Counted from the stretch's first letter, positions 1 through 9,449 are shown. The stretch: DNA of 64,000 nt from Leptonema illini DSM 21528 (GCF_000243335.1 NZ_JH597773.1:1571989-1635988); one strand, 5' to 3'. Made by a program: numbers and translations. Notes: a model not told the origin generated them from the sequence alone.

Positions 1-1374
1 CTCGAAACGACGGCACTGGTCGACAGGCACCTTATCCATCAGACCGCGAGTTACGGCGAAGATGGCGATTACCTGATCTTCCGTGGAATACGGCTGCGAT
101 TCATCCTGCTTCAGCATCTCCATCGTTCTATAGCCACGATCCAGCTGAGCCTGGGTGATCGGATCAAGTTCCGTTCCGAGCATGGCGAAGGCTTCAAGGG
201 CCTTGAACTGCGACTGATCGGTGCGAAGACGGCCGGCAACGGATTTCATCGCCTTGGTCTGAGCGTTACCACCCACACGAGATACCGAGATACCGACGTC
301 AATAGCCGGACGCTGTCCCGAAGCGAAGAGGTTCGGCTGCAGGTAGATCTGGCCGTCCGTAATCGAGATCACGTTCGTCGGAATGTAGGCCGAAACCTCG
401 CCTTCCTGCGTTTCAATAATCGGAAGAGCCGTCAGCGATCCGCCTTTATACTTTTCGCTGAGCTTCGCTGCTCGCTCAAGCAGACGGGAGTGCAGATAGA
501 AAACGTCGCCCGGATACGCTTCACGACCCGGCGGACGACGCAGAAGAAGCGACATCTGACGGTAGGCGTTCGCCTGTTTCGTGAGGTCATCATAGATAAC
601 GAGCGTATGACGGCCATGCTCATACATGTAGTACTCGGCCATGGCACAGCCCGAATAAGGAGCGATATACTGAAGCGGCGCCGGGTCTGAAGCGGAGGCC
701 GATACGATGATGGTGTAGTCCATACATCCGGCTTCTTTCAGCTTCTCATAAACGGCTGCCACTTTAGAGGCCTTCTGACCGACGGCAACGTAAACACAGA
801 TCACGTCTCCGCCTTTCTGGTTCATGATAGCGTCGATGGCGATGGCGGTTTTACCCGTGCCACGGTCGCCAATGATCAGCTCGCGCTGTCCGCGTCCGAC
901 GGGAATCATACCGTCGATGGCCTTGATGCCTGTTTGAAGAGGAATCTTCACCGGCTCACGAGCGGCAATACCGGGAGCGATACGCTCAACGGGATAGGTT
1001 TTATTCGTATTGATGGGGCCTTTTCCGTCGATGGGCTGACCGAGCGGGTTCACGATGCGACCGAGCATCTCGTCGCCGACCGGAACTTCAAGAATACGTC
1101 CGGTGCGCTTAACCTTGAATCCTTCTTGCAGATGCTGATAGTCGCCAAGAACGACCACACCGACCGAGGATTCTTCAAGGTTGAAGGCCAGACCGATCGT
1201 ACCGTCTTCGAACTCGACCATCTCGTTCGCCATAACGTTATCGAGGCCGTAAACACGGGCGATACCGTCACCTACGGAGAGAAGCTCGCCGACCTCGGCC
1301 AGATCAAGCTTCGATTCGAAGCTCTGAATCTCTTTTTTCAGAACGCTTACGATTTCGTCCGTATTAATTTTCAT
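1..1374 (-). CDS. atpA: F-type ATP synthase F1 subunit alpha (3' end missing)
   Basis: Catalytic-hexamer alpha subunit of the F1 headpiece, which binds non-catalytic nucleotide and works with beta in ATP synthesis. The frame is open from the ATG at 1372-1374 to the left edge: 458 of the usual ~500 residues, so the C-terminus lies outside the window. The N-terminus ([16 protein letters not shown]) and the later [31 protein letters not shown] stretch are classical alpha motifs, the second seen here in parts. The P-loop reads GDRGTGKTA, with Gly where many bacteria have Gln. The start overlaps the end of atpH by 11 bp and has a GGAGAG ribosome-binding site about 8 bases upstream inside atpH, so translation is probably coupled. 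Downstream gamma, beta and epsilon genes would be expected beyond the edge. Confidence 0.97.
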   Translation of the reverse strand, partial: MKINTDEIVSVLKKEIQSFESKLDLAEVGELLSVGDGIARVYGLDNVMANEMVEFEDGTIGLAFNLEESSVGVVVLGDYQHLQEGFKVKRTGRILEVPVGDEMLGRIVNPLGQPIDGKGPINTNKTYPVERIAPGIAAREPVKIPLQTGIKAIDGMIPVGRGQRELIIGDRGTGKTAIAIDAIMNQKGGDVICVYVAVGQKASKVAAVYEKLKEAGCMDYTIIVSASASDPAPLQYIAPYSGCAMAEYYMYEHGRHTLVIYDDLTKQANAYRQMSLLLRRPPGREAYPGDVFYLHSRLLERAAKLSEKYKGGSLTALPIIETQEGEVSAYIPTNVISITDGQIYLQPNLFASGQRPAIDVGISVSRVGGNAQTKAMKSVAGRLRTDQSQFKALEAFAMLGTELDPITQAQLDRGYRTMEMLKQDESQPYSTEDQVIAIFAVTRGLMDKVPVDQCRRFE

Positions 1375-1927
1375 AGTAGTTCTCTCCAAAGATTTTTTTC
1401 GTCGTCATCTGCATGCGGATGCTGCGGATCTTTTTCAGAATGCTCACATCAATCTCACGTCCCTCAGAGCGGACTACGATGCCGCCGATGAGAGAGGCAT
1501 CCACTTCGTAATACACGTGCAGCTTCGACGCAAAGTACTTCTCAAGCGATTTCTCGATAATGCCTCTTGTGGCGTCATCGAGTGCAAAGGCGGTAACGAC
1601 GGTAACCGATCGTTTGCCCAGTTTGTTATCAACAAGGTATCGATACACCTCGTAGACCTTGTTCAGTTCGGCCAGTCGATTTCGCTGTGCCATCACGCAG
1701 AGAAAGTTTACCAGCGTCGTTGACGCTTTCCCGCGCAGGCTTTTTTCAAGCACCTGCACCTTGTTCTCGGCTTTGATGAGCGGACTGTCGAAAAAACTCT
1801 GCAGTCTTCCTTCAGCCTGCATCATGGTCACAAGCTCGCCGAACTCGGCGGCCACCGCTTCAAAATCCTTTTCGGTTAAATCAAGCAGGGCCTGTGCGTA
1901 TATTCCAGGTAATGTTTCAAATATCAT
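1364..1927 (-). CDS. atpH: F-type ATP synthase subunit delta
   Basis: Peripheral-stalk subunit (OSCP homologue) that ties the b dimer to the top of F1. The 187 residues match the family length. It has the all-helical N-terminal half ([14 protein letters not shown] near residues 9-22, typical of the family start) and the conserved C-terminal beta segment ([25 protein letters not shown], given here as the recognisable region around residues 142-167). It lies between atpF (5-bp gap) and atpA (11-bp overlap) in the usual F0-F1 order. Confidence 0.95.
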   Translation of the reverse strand: MIFETLPGIYAQALLDLTEKDFEAVAAEFGELVTMMQAEGRLQSFFDSPLIKAENKVQVLEKSLRGKASTTLVNFLCVMAQRNRLAELNKVYEVYRYLVDNKLGKRSVTVVTAFALDDATRGIIEKSLEKYFASKLHVYYEVDASLIGGIVVRSEGREIDVSILKKIRSIRMQMTTKKIFGENYYEN

Positions 1928-1932
1928 GGCTG

Positions 1933-2457
1933 TCAGTTCCTTGAAATGGATTCAAGGGCTTCCTGCAGTTGCTTCTTATGATCCTCGGCGGTGAGATTGC
2001 GTGTGATCACACGTTTGGTAATCTCAACCGAAAGATCAACTGCCTGACGATGGATCTCTTCAAGAGCCGAATCCATAGCCAGCTGGATTTCCTTACGACT
2101 TCTCGCCCGGATTTCCTCAGCCTCTTTTCGGGCCTTTTCCAGAATGTCGTTCTTCAAACCTTCGGCGTCTTTACGAGCCTCGTTGATGATCTCCTGAGCT
2201 TCCCCTTTCAGGTCGTTCAGTTTATTCTGGTATTGTTGGAACAGGGTGTCGGCTTCGTTACGAAGCTGATTCGCCCGCTCGATATCGTTGTGAATCCTGT
2301 CAGCACGATCATCAAGCGCCTTGATGATCGGCTTCCAGGCGAATTTGTTGAGAAGGAGGAGAACCAGCAGGAATGTTACTGTGGTCCAGACTACAAGTCC
2401 GGGGTTAACATCCAGAAGTGCGATTCCTCCTTCTGACGCTGCGAGAAACTCAATCAT
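1933..2457 (-). CDS. atpF: F-type ATP synthase subunit b
   Basis: Peripheral-stalk subunit b, 174 residues. There is one N-terminal membrane helix (about residues 20-42, GLVVWTTVTFLLVLLLLNKF), followed by a conserved KPI segment and a long charged coiled coil rich in Glu, Lys, Arg and Ala (about 50-150), then a C-terminal part expected to contact delta. Only one b gene is present, so a homodimer is likely. It sits 28 bp downstream of atpE and 5 bp upstream of atpH. Confidence 0.95.
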   Translation of the reverse strand: MIEFLAASEGGIALLDVNPGLVVWTTVTFLLVLLLLNKFAWKPIIKALDDRADRIHNDIERANQLRNEADTLFQQYQNKLNDLKGEAQEIINEARKDAEGLKNDILEKARKEAEEIRARSRKEIQLAMDSALEEIHRQAVDLSVEITKRVITRNLTAEDHKKQLQEALESISRN

Positions 2458-2485
2458 GCTGATCCTCCTTCGCTTCCTCTAAACC

Positions 2486-2767
2486 TTATTGCGCCTGCTC
2501 GACGGCCGGAGCGCTCTTTGCAAACTCGGAGAGCGTTTCTTTGTTGAGCTGACCGCCCATCTGGAACGCAATCACAAGAGCGAAGAGAGCCACACCTTCG
2601 ATCAGAGCGGCAGAAATAATCATGGCAAGCTGGATGGCTCCAGAAGCCTCGGGTTGACGGCTGATGCCCTGAGCAGCAGAGTCGCCGATTCGTGCGATGC
2701 CAAGACCTGCTCCGAGTACCACGAGCCCGATTCCAAGTCCAACGCCAATAAATGCCAGGCTGATCAT
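2486..2767 (-). CDS. atpE: F-type ATP synthase subunit c
   Basis: Rotor-ring proteolipid, 93 residues, slightly longer than the usual 70-85 because of a C-terminal tail (SEFAKSAPAVEQAQ). It forms a hairpin of two glycine/alanine-rich membrane helices joined by the polar loop ISRQPEASG. The ion-binding carboxylate is the Glu in ALIEGVALFALVIAF. The residue after it is Gly, not the Ser/Thr typical of sodium-binding rings, so proton coupling is more likely; this is inferred from motif knowledge only. A good ribosome-binding site (AGGAGG) precedes the start. Confidence 0.96.
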   Translation of the reverse strand: MISLAFIGVGLGIGLVVLGAGLGIARIGDSAAQGISRQPEASGAIQLAMIISAALIEGVALFALVIAFQMGGQLNKETLSEFAKSAPAVEQAQ

Positions 2768-2830
2768 AGTCGTTGTTTCCTCCTAACCTTATAACCTTTA
2801 CTTTTTTACTTCTACGTTAAGTGAGTCACA

Positions 2831-3874
2831 TCAGTGACGGTGCATGCTCAGACCGATAAAGATCGAAGAGAGTAGCGTGAAAATGAATGCCTGAAGAAAG
2901 GCAACCATCAGTTCGAGCAGATAGATCGCACCCGCACCGAGCATCGACACAGGAACGAGGCCCCATGATCTATACTGGAAGATGAAACCGAGCAGAACCA
3001 GGATGATAACGTGTCCGGCCGTCATGTTCGCAAGAAGACGGATCATCAGAGCGAAGCCTTTAGCCAGCGGCCCGATGATGAATTCTATGGGCCACATGAT
3101 CGGGAAGAGCCACCACGGAACTCCGCCCGGAACGGCATGCCATACGTACTGCACGCCCTGATATTTGAAACCGGCGGCGTAGATCATGACAACGGTCATC
3201 GCAGCCATCGTGAACGTGACGGCGATATCGCCCGTTACGGTAATGCCTGGCCAGATCGCAAGAAGAGGCGAAGGCAGCTCGCCAGGAGCGGCATGATGAG
3301 CGATAGAATGGCCCGTTACGAGGTTCTTCGTAATGTCGATGATCTCGCCGATAGGCGGGAACAGACCGAGAATGTTCGAAAAGAGAATGAAGAAGAAGGC
3401 CGTGATTACATAAGCAAGGAAGCCCTGCGACGGATGATGCATGTTCGCCTCGGCGATATCATGCCGCACATAGTTCACGAGCACCTCGACCACGCCGGCG
3501 AAGCGACCCTGAATCTTCGAATAATCACGAGCGATCTTGCGTGCGCCTGCGATAAAGACGACAAGCATGAGGATCGAAACCACCCACATCATAGCGACGC
3601 GCTTCGTGATGTGCAGCGGCAGACCGCCCTGCCACTTATAGAGGCCCTGCTCGTCCTTAAAGACGTAGCGACGGTAGGGGTCGTTCTCGAAGGCCGGATC
3701 GCCCGGACGAACCTTCTCGCCACCGATGTTCAGCTCGAAAATCGGCGAATCCATCAGGTGGTGAACAAGGACTTCTTCAAGATTGAATTCCGAAGATGCA
3801 TGCTCGGCATGGTCTTCGGCGGCCAGATGACCGGAAAGGAAAAACAGTAAAAGAACTAAACTAATTTTTCTCAT
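2831..3874 (-). CDS. atpB: F-type ATP synthase subunit a
   Basis: Stator membrane subunit that forms the proton half-channels. The C-terminal two thirds are multi-helical and contain the essential Arg in MIRLLANMTAGHVI and the conserved LELMVAFLQAFIFTLL helix. I chose the ATG at 3874, giving 347 residues, because it overlaps the upstream stop in an ATGA arrangement; an in-frame TTG lies 24 bases further upstream. From this start the protein begins with a typical signal peptide (MRKISLVLLLFFLSGHLAAE), followed by a His/Glu-rich region of about 70 residues before the first core helix (about 91-110). That extended N-terminus is much longer than in E. coli subunit a and is seen in some spirochaetes and Bacteroidetes. 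Confidence 0.95.
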   Translation of the reverse strand: MRKISLVLLLFFLSGHLAAEDHAEHASSEFNLEEVLVHHLMDSPIFELNIGGEKVRPGDPAFENDPYRRYVFKDEQGLYKWQGGLPLHITKRVAMMWVVSILMLVVFIAGARKIARDYSKIQGRFAGVVEVLVNYVRHDIAEANMHHPSQGFLAYVITAFFFILFSNILGLFPPIGEIIDITKNLVTGHSIAHHAAPGELPSPLLAIWPGITVTGDIAVTFTMAAMTVVMIYAAGFKYQGVQYVWHAVPGGVPWWLFPIMWPIEFIIGPLAKGFALMIRLLANMTAGHVIILVLLGFIFQYRSWGLVPVSMLGAGAIYLLELMVAFLQAFIFTLLSSIFIGLSMHRH

Positions 3875-4290
3875 GGCTCTGATGCTGATTTTTTGCAACT
3901 GATCAGGGTGGCAAGCTGAAAAACGAAAAAGGATGCCATGTGCATCAAAAAAACATAAACAGGTTTATAAAGTTTCTCATCTTTCCAGTAGAAGAGCACC
4001 GCTGCCGTCGCTGCAAATCGCAGAAGCACGCCGGCATGCACGGCATTCAACGCTCTGAGTCCGACCTTCACACGTTCGTCATGCGTGCGATCGCGCCTCT
4101 GTTCTTCAATATGCTGCATCCATAAAAAGGCCCAGAGCGGAATATAACAGGCAACATACGACGGCCATTGATAGAGCAGCCAGTCCTGCCAGTCGCATAT
4201 ATTCAGAAAACGGCAGCTGATCCAACAGGAAAGCGGGACGGCCAGAAGCGGCAACAGAGAGCGAACCAGAAGATACGCAATCGGATTCAT
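3871..4290 (-). CDS. Small membrane protein at the AtpI position
   Basis: A 139-residue protein with about four hydrophobic segments (near residues 5-25, 40-58, 85-102 and 110-128) and a basic loop around residues 62-80 (HIEEQRRDRTHDERVK). Gene position, between the AtpZ-like gene and atpB with ATGA overlaps on both sides, is that of AtpI, a helper for c-ring assembly or Mg2+ handling. The sequence itself is too diverged for me to assign the family, so the ATP synthase accessory role is inferred from location, size and topology. Confidence 0.8.
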   Translation of the reverse strand: MNPIAYLLVRSLLPLLAVPLSCWISCRFLNICDWQDWLLYQWPSYVACYIPLWAFLWMQHIEEQRRDRTHDERVKVGLRALNAVHAGVLLRFAATAAVLFYWKDEKLYKPVYVFLMHMASFFVFQLATLISCKKSASEP

Positions 4291-4634
4291 CGCTTCTTCC
4301 GTTTGATCTCATCAAGCCGGTCGTTCATCTGTCGCAGCTCGTCGAGCGCCTTATGGGAATCGTCCACGGTCGGACTTCTTTTCACGGGTTCCTTATCTCG
4401 ATTCTTACTTCGCCTCTCAAGATCTTTCACCCGTTGCATGATGTGATAGATGCCGATGGCAAGGCCGGCCATCATGGCAAATAGAAACGCCAGGGCCCCC
4501 TGCTCGGGCCAGACCCAGCGCTGCAGGGCATAGCCGACCAATCCTGAGAAACCCAGCATACCGATGAACTCGAAGACGATGCCAAGATAGACGCCCATCT
4601 CTGCCACCTGACCGGATCTGTTTCGATCTGACAT
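4287..4634 (-). CDS. atpZ: AtpZ/AtpI-like F0F1 ATPase accessory protein
   Basis: First gene of the ATP synthase operon, 115 residues. It has two membrane helices (about 15-35 and 48-68) joined by a short loop and followed by a highly charged tail, the layout of the AtpZ family (putative F0F1-ATPase subunit encoded ahead of atpI/atpB). In known systems AtpZ and AtpI form a complex that aids magnesium transport or c-ring assembly. The start is firm: AAGGAGA lies 6 bases before the ATG and a TATAAT box about 30 bases before it. Overlaps the next gene by 4 bp. Confidence 0.8.
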   Translation of the reverse strand: MSDRNRSGQVAEMGVYLGIVFEFIGMLGFSGLVGYALQRWVWPEQGALAFLFAMMAGLAIGIYHIMQRVKDLERRSKNRDKEPVKRSPTVDDSHKALDELRQMNDRLDEIKRKKR

Positions 4635-4663
4635 CGTCGTTCTCCTTTTTGTCTTTCCTGCCG

Positions 4664-4669
4664 ATTATA
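4664..4669 (-). promoter_or_regulatory. -10 box of the ATP synthase operon promoter
   Basis: On the minus strand this reads TATAAT, 30 bases ahead of the first start codon of the operon. The matching -35 region is poor (around TGGTCT, 17 bases upstream), so the assignment rests on the -10 box, its position and the 214-bp gene-free gap (4635-4848) behind it. I see no other clear feature in that gap. Confidence 0.5.
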
Positions 4670-4848
4670 TAAGCGTGTGGCAGATTGAGACCATCCGCTC
4701 TTTTCAGTATTTCGTCGCCTTCTCAAAGGTGGTCGCCTGTCGCGCCGGCTCACGCAAAGAGGCCGTCGCCGGATTACAGCTCTACCTCAAGGACGGACGT
4801 CGTAGACCGGGATGTCTGGTCTTTGCGATCCAGGAACCCGGGTATTAT

Positions 4849-6009
4849 TCATTCGAGAAAGGTGCCTATCCTCTTCCAGCGCACGCTCATCCGCGGGATG
4901 CGATAGAAAAGCGTGCGGATCACATATCCTGAGATCGTCTCGCTGCCCATCGCCGCCCTGGAATCAAGGTCCGTACAGTATTTCTGCTGCTCTTCCGGAG
5001 GAAAGTCTTCGAGCGCAAAACCGCGGGGCGCTCCGGGATCCTGAAAGCTACCGAAGTTACGCATATATGCATAGCAGATCTGATCGCGCCAGTCGATCGA
5101 AAAGTATATAACGAGAGGCTTCCCGAGAATACGCTCCCGGCCGATATAACTGACCGGCGCAAAGCGAGAATCCTTGGAGTCGTCCCTGTTATCGCCCATG
5201 ACAAAATAATGATCTTCGGGGATCACACATCCTGTCGTCTCCCACGTATCGCAAAGACCGTCGGGTCGCGGCGGATCGGACCATTCCACGAAATAGTGCT
5301 CATTCTTTCCCGTCTGCGCGCGAAAGAGAACGGGCAGCTCGGCGGCTGATGGGTTTTCGTAGAGATCAGGATGAAATACCTCAGCATCGTCCGAATCGGT
5401 AAGCACCTGACGCGCCTTCACGCCATCCATCTCTGTCAGCGCAAAGGTCTGCCAGGGAGCGGCATCTCGTTCCTCTGACGTCTCAGCTGCCGGCTTGTAT
5501 TCAATGATGGCGATAACGGGGATTTTCGTATACGGCGACAGATTACAATCATAGTCGGCTTGCAAGGCCCTCTTCAGTTTCAGGTCTGAACTGCATACTG
5601 AGAGGTTACGAATGCGGATGCGATCGCCGGGCACGCCGATGACGCGCTTCACGTACTGTTTGCCCTCTTCATGAGGAGGATTGAACGTAATGATCTCCCC
5701 ACGCTGCGGGTTATCGATGCGCATGACTTCGACGTTTGTAAAGGGGATGCGCAGAGAATAGCGCATGCGATTGACAAAAAGATAATCACCGACCTTGAGC
5801 GTCGGAATCATCGAACCGCTGGGAATATTATTCGCATCAAGCACGGAATGCTTGAAAGCGAAAACGAGAAAAAAGAGGATGGCGAGAGAGATAAGGGAGC
5901 CGACCGTACTGCCCGAAGATTCTTCGTCTTCGACGATAGGAGCGGATTCGTGTTCGTTCCGCTCCTCAGGTTTCTGAGATCCCGACGATCTCGAACGTTT
6001 TTCGGTCAT
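4849..6009 (-). CDS. lepB: Signal peptidase I
   Basis: Membrane-bound Ser/Lys endopeptidase that removes Sec and Tat signal peptides from exported proteins. It has 386 residues, large for the family because of an insertion between the catalytic Lys and the C-terminal box. There is a charged cytoplasmic N-terminus (1-35), one membrane helix (about 37-53), box B with nucleophile Ser66 (NIPSGSMIPTL), box D with general base Lys121 (YVKRVIGVPGDR), a variable insert (about 135-265) and box E (FVMGDNRDDSKDSR). All catalytic residues are present. No strong ribosome-binding site is seen at the ATG. The insertion may form part of the extracytoplasmic beta domain. Confidence 0.95.
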   Translation of the reverse strand: MTEKRSRSSGSQKPEERNEHESAPIVEDEESSGSTVGSLISLAILFFLVFAFKHSVLDANNIPSGSMIPTLKVGDYLFVNRMRYSLRIPFTNVEVMRIDNPQRGEIITFNPPHEEGKQYVKRVIGVPGDRIRIRNLSVCSSDLKLKRALQADYDCNLSPYTKIPVIAIIEYKPAAETSEERDAAPWQTFALTEMDGVKARQVLTDSDDAEVFHPDLYENPSAAELPVLFRAQTGKNEHYFVEWSDPPRPDGLCDTWETTGCVIPEDHYFVMGDNRDDSKDSRFAPVSYIGRERILGKPLVIYFSIDWRDQICYAYMRNFGSFQDPGAPRGFALEDFPPEEQQKYCTDLDSRAAMGSETISGYVIRTLFYRIPRMSVRWKRIGTFLE

Positions 6010-6089
6010 AGTTCGAGGTTTTTAGCCGAATGCCTGTTCGCAAGCCATATTTAAACACAGTCGATGTAGCGAGTGCACCGACCGCTTTT

Positions 6090-8597
6090 TCACTCAGCGA
6101 ACGAGGCCTTGATAACACGATAGCGACCATCGGGTCTTTCTCCGTCGATCAGCTCTTCGAGCAGATCGTCGTCGGCCTCTTTCTCGTCGTACTGGATCCA
6201 TTCCGCTCCGGACCGTGTGAGCAGCCGGGCCAGCTCCGCCTCGCCGGCCGACGTCAGAGGGCTGATCCAGCGTGATTGCGCGGGGATGCTCACGAAACGA
6301 TCGAGATCCCAGAGGCGCGGCTCAGAGTTACAGCGAATCTGGCTCAGGTAGACCGGACTGGTCGCACTGCGTCGCTGAAAGGCTCCCAATAGAAGCACAG
6401 AACCCTTCCATTCACGAATGCCCGAAATGGTCTTTGCCTTGCGCTGTGAAAGTTCGGCCGAAGAACAGAGTCGATAGGCTCCTCCGTCAGATGCTGCGTT
6501 CACAGCGATCAGGTCGGGCGCATGCACGACGCGCCAGTCGAGCTTCTGCGGACTGGAGAGAATGCTGAACGCAGGCATGTTGCCAGCCTGAAAATAGGCC
6601 GTTTTCGACGTAGCAAGCGCATCGAGAAGCGGCTTCATTGCTTCCGGACAGGTGCCACCCTGTTCGCCGGCAAGGCAGGCAAGCGGGATGAATCCGCTTT
6701 TCATAACCACAGGCTCGCCGCTCAGATGCACAAAGAGCGCCTCTTTCTTTGAATAGATAAGAAAGACTGCTCCCTCAGTAAGTGAGGCCAGCATCTGCGC
6801 CTTGCTCTTCTCTCGCAGAGCCGTGTTCTTCTGTAAAGGAAACGATTGAGGCGAGATGCCCGACGGCTGTAGATTCCAGAGCCTCACATCGGCAAGACCT
6901 GTGAGTCCGCCCGGGTTGGCCGATGCGCCATGAACGGAGGGGCGTTCAAGAAACGCCTGCAATGCTTCGACGACGTCGTTCTTCAGCCTGCGCGCCGACA
7001 GGTTCTCAAGCAACGCCTTCTTCCAGAGAAGCGGACGATGCCTGGCCGGCATGCCGAAACGCAATAGCTGCATGGCCTCATGCTCTGCCGTTGCATCCTC
7101 CGCAGCAAGGATCTCGGCCATATAGGCCTTAAACGATCCGCCGGGGGTCAACTTCAGACCGGCAAGCATCTGCCCGAGCGCAAGGGCGCCTGTCGGCGGA
7201 TGCTTGAGATGGCTTGCCGCTATGCCGCGCGCCTTCACGAAGTTGATCCAGGCCATATAGTCCTTTCCCTGGCGTTGCAGAGCAAGGCCTTCAAGAACGG
7301 TGGCATGGTATTCAAGCAGATAAAGCGAGCTTTCCTGCGCCCTGTAGGTCAGGTCTTCGGCAATCTGTCGCGACAGATCCATGTTCTCTTCGAAAAGCAG
7401 CTGTGCCTGTAAAAGCCGCGCATAGCCGACATCGATATCAAACTTCTTGCTCTTCGTCTGCGCATCGAGAGAGAGTAACGCCTCTTTGGAATCGCCAAGC
7501 AGATAAAGCAGCACCGCCGAGCGCGTGCGCAGCAGGCTGCGACTCAGCTCAAAGCCGCTGAAGGCATCGTCGCCGATCGGACGCGCCTCGGCCAGATACT
7601 TTGAATGGATCTCAAGTGCCTTGCGGTAATCCGAGGCAAGGATCATCCAGTCCATGGCCTGAATGGCCCGACGCATATTGCGATAGATCATCGGATCAAG
7701 GGATTCCGACGTTTTCAGGGCGCCGTGAAAATCGCCGGCTCGCAGCAGATAGGCCGGCACCTTCTTTTCAAGCTCCTTGATCGGTCGCTGTCGCTGAATG
7801 GCGCGCGCCATGATGGCCGCCTCAAGCGACAGTCCGGCCGCATCAAGGCGATCGGGCAGATCGACAAGCAGGCGATCGGCAAAGGGAATATCGCCGGCAT
7901 CGGAAAGCGCCAGTTCAAGAAGAATCAGGATTCGCTGTATATCGGCGGCCGTCTTCGGGCTCTCATCAAGCATACGCCTGGCCGCATAGGCAGATTCCAG
8001 CGCCGGACCAAAGCCAGACAGACTATCGGCGGCCGGCGGAGCACTCGGCTTCTCAAGGAGCAGCAGCTGAGCCGCCGGCGACGATGCTCCCTGGCGGGCA
8101 GCAAGGGCGGCAAGGCGTGCGGCACGGGAGGCGGCATTGCCATCAAAATATAGAGCGGCCGCCTCTCGCCAGGCATCTTTATCGGGAAGGGCATTCAGAG
8201 CATCAAGAACCACAGAACGACGCGACAGATTTCCTTCGTTGCGTGAGATCATCGCAAAGGCAACGACCGATCTTTCATTGGCCGAAAGTCCGCTAAAGGC
8301 CGACGCCGACGCCGGCTCAATACGAACGTTGCGCATCCCTGTATTGACGTAGGCCTCGGCCTGCGCCGCAAGCGTGGCAGGCAGCCAGAAGGCTGGAATA
8401 AAGACGAGCGTTGCCACCAGATGGCTCAGCCGGCGTTTTCCTATTGAGCGCGAGAATAAGCGCAAAAAAGACCGGAGGAGCGCTGGCGAAAAGCCACGGC
8501 GTAATTTTGAGGTGTTTTTCAAAAGAAAAGTTGATTTACAAGAAGAGGACCCGCTATCACAATTCACTGCAAATGATCCCGCATACATTCTCTGCAT
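6090..8597 (-). CDS. Large exported helical-repeat protein of unknown function
   Basis: About 780-835 residues, not assigned to a family. A signal peptide is visible around residues 53-85 of the longest reading (GKRRLSHLVATLVFIPAF then LAAQAEA), so the mature protein should be extracytoplasmic. Residues ~90-560 are Ala/Leu/Arg-rich and helical, suggesting degenerate TPR-like repeats. The C-terminal ~270 residues look mixed alpha/beta and contain several cysteines. The start is uncertain: the ATG at 8597 gives a long N-terminus ahead of the signal peptide and overlaps the divergent gene, while a TTG at 8465 would give a more normal leader but lacks a ribosome-binding site. It follows lepB by 80 bp on the same strand only in the sense of lying upstream of it. 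Confidence 0.75.
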   Translation of the reverse strand: MQRMYAGSFAVNCDSGSSSCKSTFLLKNTSKLRRGFSPALLRSFLRLFSRSIGKRRLSHLVATLVFIPAFWLPATLAAQAEAYVNTGMRNVRIEPASASAFSGLSANERSVVAFAMISRNEGNLSRRSVVLDALNALPDKDAWREAAALYFDGNAASRAARLAALAARQGASSPAAQLLLLEKPSAPPAADSLSGFGPALESAYAARRMLDESPKTAADIQRILILLELALSDAGDIPFADRLLVDLPDRLDAAGLSLEAAIMARAIQRQRPIKELEKKVPAYLLRAGDFHGALKTSESLDPMIYRNMRRAIQAMDWMILASDYRKALEIHSKYLAEARPIGDDAFSGFELSRSLLRTRSAVLLYLLGDSKEALLSLDAQTKSKKFDIDVGYARLLQAQLLFEENMDLSRQIAEDLTYRAQESSLYLLEYHATVLEGLALQRQGKDYMAWINFVKARGIAASHLKHPPTGALALGQMLAGLKLTPGGSFKAYMAEILAAEDATAEHEAMQLLRFGMPARHRPLLWKKALLENLSARRLKNDVVEALQAFLERPSVHGASANPGGLTGLADVRLWNLQPSGISPQSFPLQKNTALREKSKAQMLASLTEGAVFLIYSKKEALFVHLSGEPVVMKSGFIPLACLAGEQGGTCPEAMKPLLDALATSKTAYFQAGNMPAFSILSSPQKLDWRVVHAPDLIAVNAASDGGAYRLCSSAELSQRKAKTISGIREWKGSVLLLGAFQRRSATSPVYLSQIRCNSEPRLWDLDRFVSIPAQSRWISPLTSAGEAELARLLTRSGAEWIQYDEKEADDDLLEELIDGERPDGRYRVIKASFAE

Positions 8598-9397
8598 TTT
8601 TCCGCTCTTTCACCCTGCGGTCCAATCCTTTTCTCGCGCATCGGGCCAGCCTGACATTTCGCGCAATGCTTGCCCTCTGCTTTTCTCTCGCCTTAGCTCC
8701 GACGGCCATGTTTGCTCAGACGGGCCGGCAATCCGATCGCAGCGACCCGGTCGATGAACCGGCACCCTCTGACTATCTCGAACGACATCATGCGTCTCGC
8801 AACATCGAGCAGCTGAAGAAGAGCGTCGAAATCGACATCCGACGACTGGGCGTGCTGGTACGCAATATGGGCAAGGATGTTGCCGGGTCAGATAAAGAAT
8901 ACGCCGACGTGGCCGCCATCTATCGCAAGGCCATAGAGAGCTATTATGGCGGTGATCCGCTTGACGCCTACCGGCATCTCGTCGCATCGCGCGCCAGGGC
9001 CCTTGATCTCTATAAGAAGTTCAGTGAGATGTATCGCACAAAGACCGTGCAGATGGCCGCCGATATCACACAGCAGATAGCGGGCATGGAAACGGACCCC
9101 GATCAGAAGGTATCGTATTTTGCGATCGCCGAGGCCCACCATCGCCTGAGCGTTGCGCGAAGCCAGATTAGACTTGGCGACGACATGATTCGCTTTCGTC
9201 GCCCCGACCGTGCCATCGATCAGTATCGCAACGCCCGACTCATGACCATTCTCACCGCCTATCATCTTGAAGAGGATGCGGCGAAGCGCAAAGAGATCCT
9301 CAAGAAATACGAGGCCGATCTGAAAGATATCGGCTATCATACCGAGAACCTTGTCGAAGAGATCGTGCCCGATCAGCAGGTTAAGCCCGGTCAGTGA
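8573..9397 (+). CDS. Exported helical protein of unknown function
   Basis: About 274 residues from the ATG at 8573. The N-terminus has a long basic region and a hydrophobic core ending in PTAMFAQ, a plausible signal peptidase I site. The mature part is charged and strongly helical (for example IEQLKKSVEIDIRRLGVLV and EEDAAKRKEILKKYEADLKD), with no cysteine motifs or catalytic signature. I recognise no family. An ATG at 8666 would leave the signal peptide without positive charges, so 8573 is preferred, although no ribosome-binding site is clear at either. It is divergent from the large exported protein, with which it may share a regulatory region. Confidence 0.7.
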   Translation: MIPHTFSAFFRSFTLRSNPFLAHRASLTFRAMLALCFSLALAPTAMFAQTGRQSDRSDPVDEPAPSDYLERHHASRNIEQLKKSVEIDIRRLGVLVRNMGKDVAGSDKEYADVAAIYRKAIESYYGGDPLDAYRHLVASRARALDLYKKFSEMYRTKTVQMAADITQQIAGMETDPDQKVSYFAIAEAHHRLSVARSQIRLGDDMIRFRRPDRAIDQYRNARLMTILTAYHLEEDAAKRKEILKKYEADLKDIGYHTENLVEEIVPDQQVKPGQ

Positions 9398-9449
9398 TCG
9401 GATGCCCATTCATAATCTACCAATGGTTGAAGTGAACGGCGGAGGTCGC

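Noticed and set aside
934-1491. 185-codon plus-strand frame across atpA/atpH
   Set aside because: Antisense to conserved ATP synthase genes.
3011-3850. 279-codon plus-strand frame opposite atpB
   Set aside because: Shadow of a conserved ATP synthase gene; charged low-quality translation without any motif.
3896-3898. TTG as start of atpB
   Set aside because: The ATG at 3874 gives the usual ATGA overlap and a clean signal peptide; the TTG would only add eight residues ahead of it.
4635-4848. Searched for a small gene or RNA between lepB and the ATP operon
   Set aside because: Only a promoter -10 box was visible; open frames here have no ribosome-binding site or family resemblance.
6090-6900. 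C-terminal part of the large exported protein considered as a CHAT protease
   Set aside because: No convincing His-Gly and Cys catalytic pair in the expected order was found.
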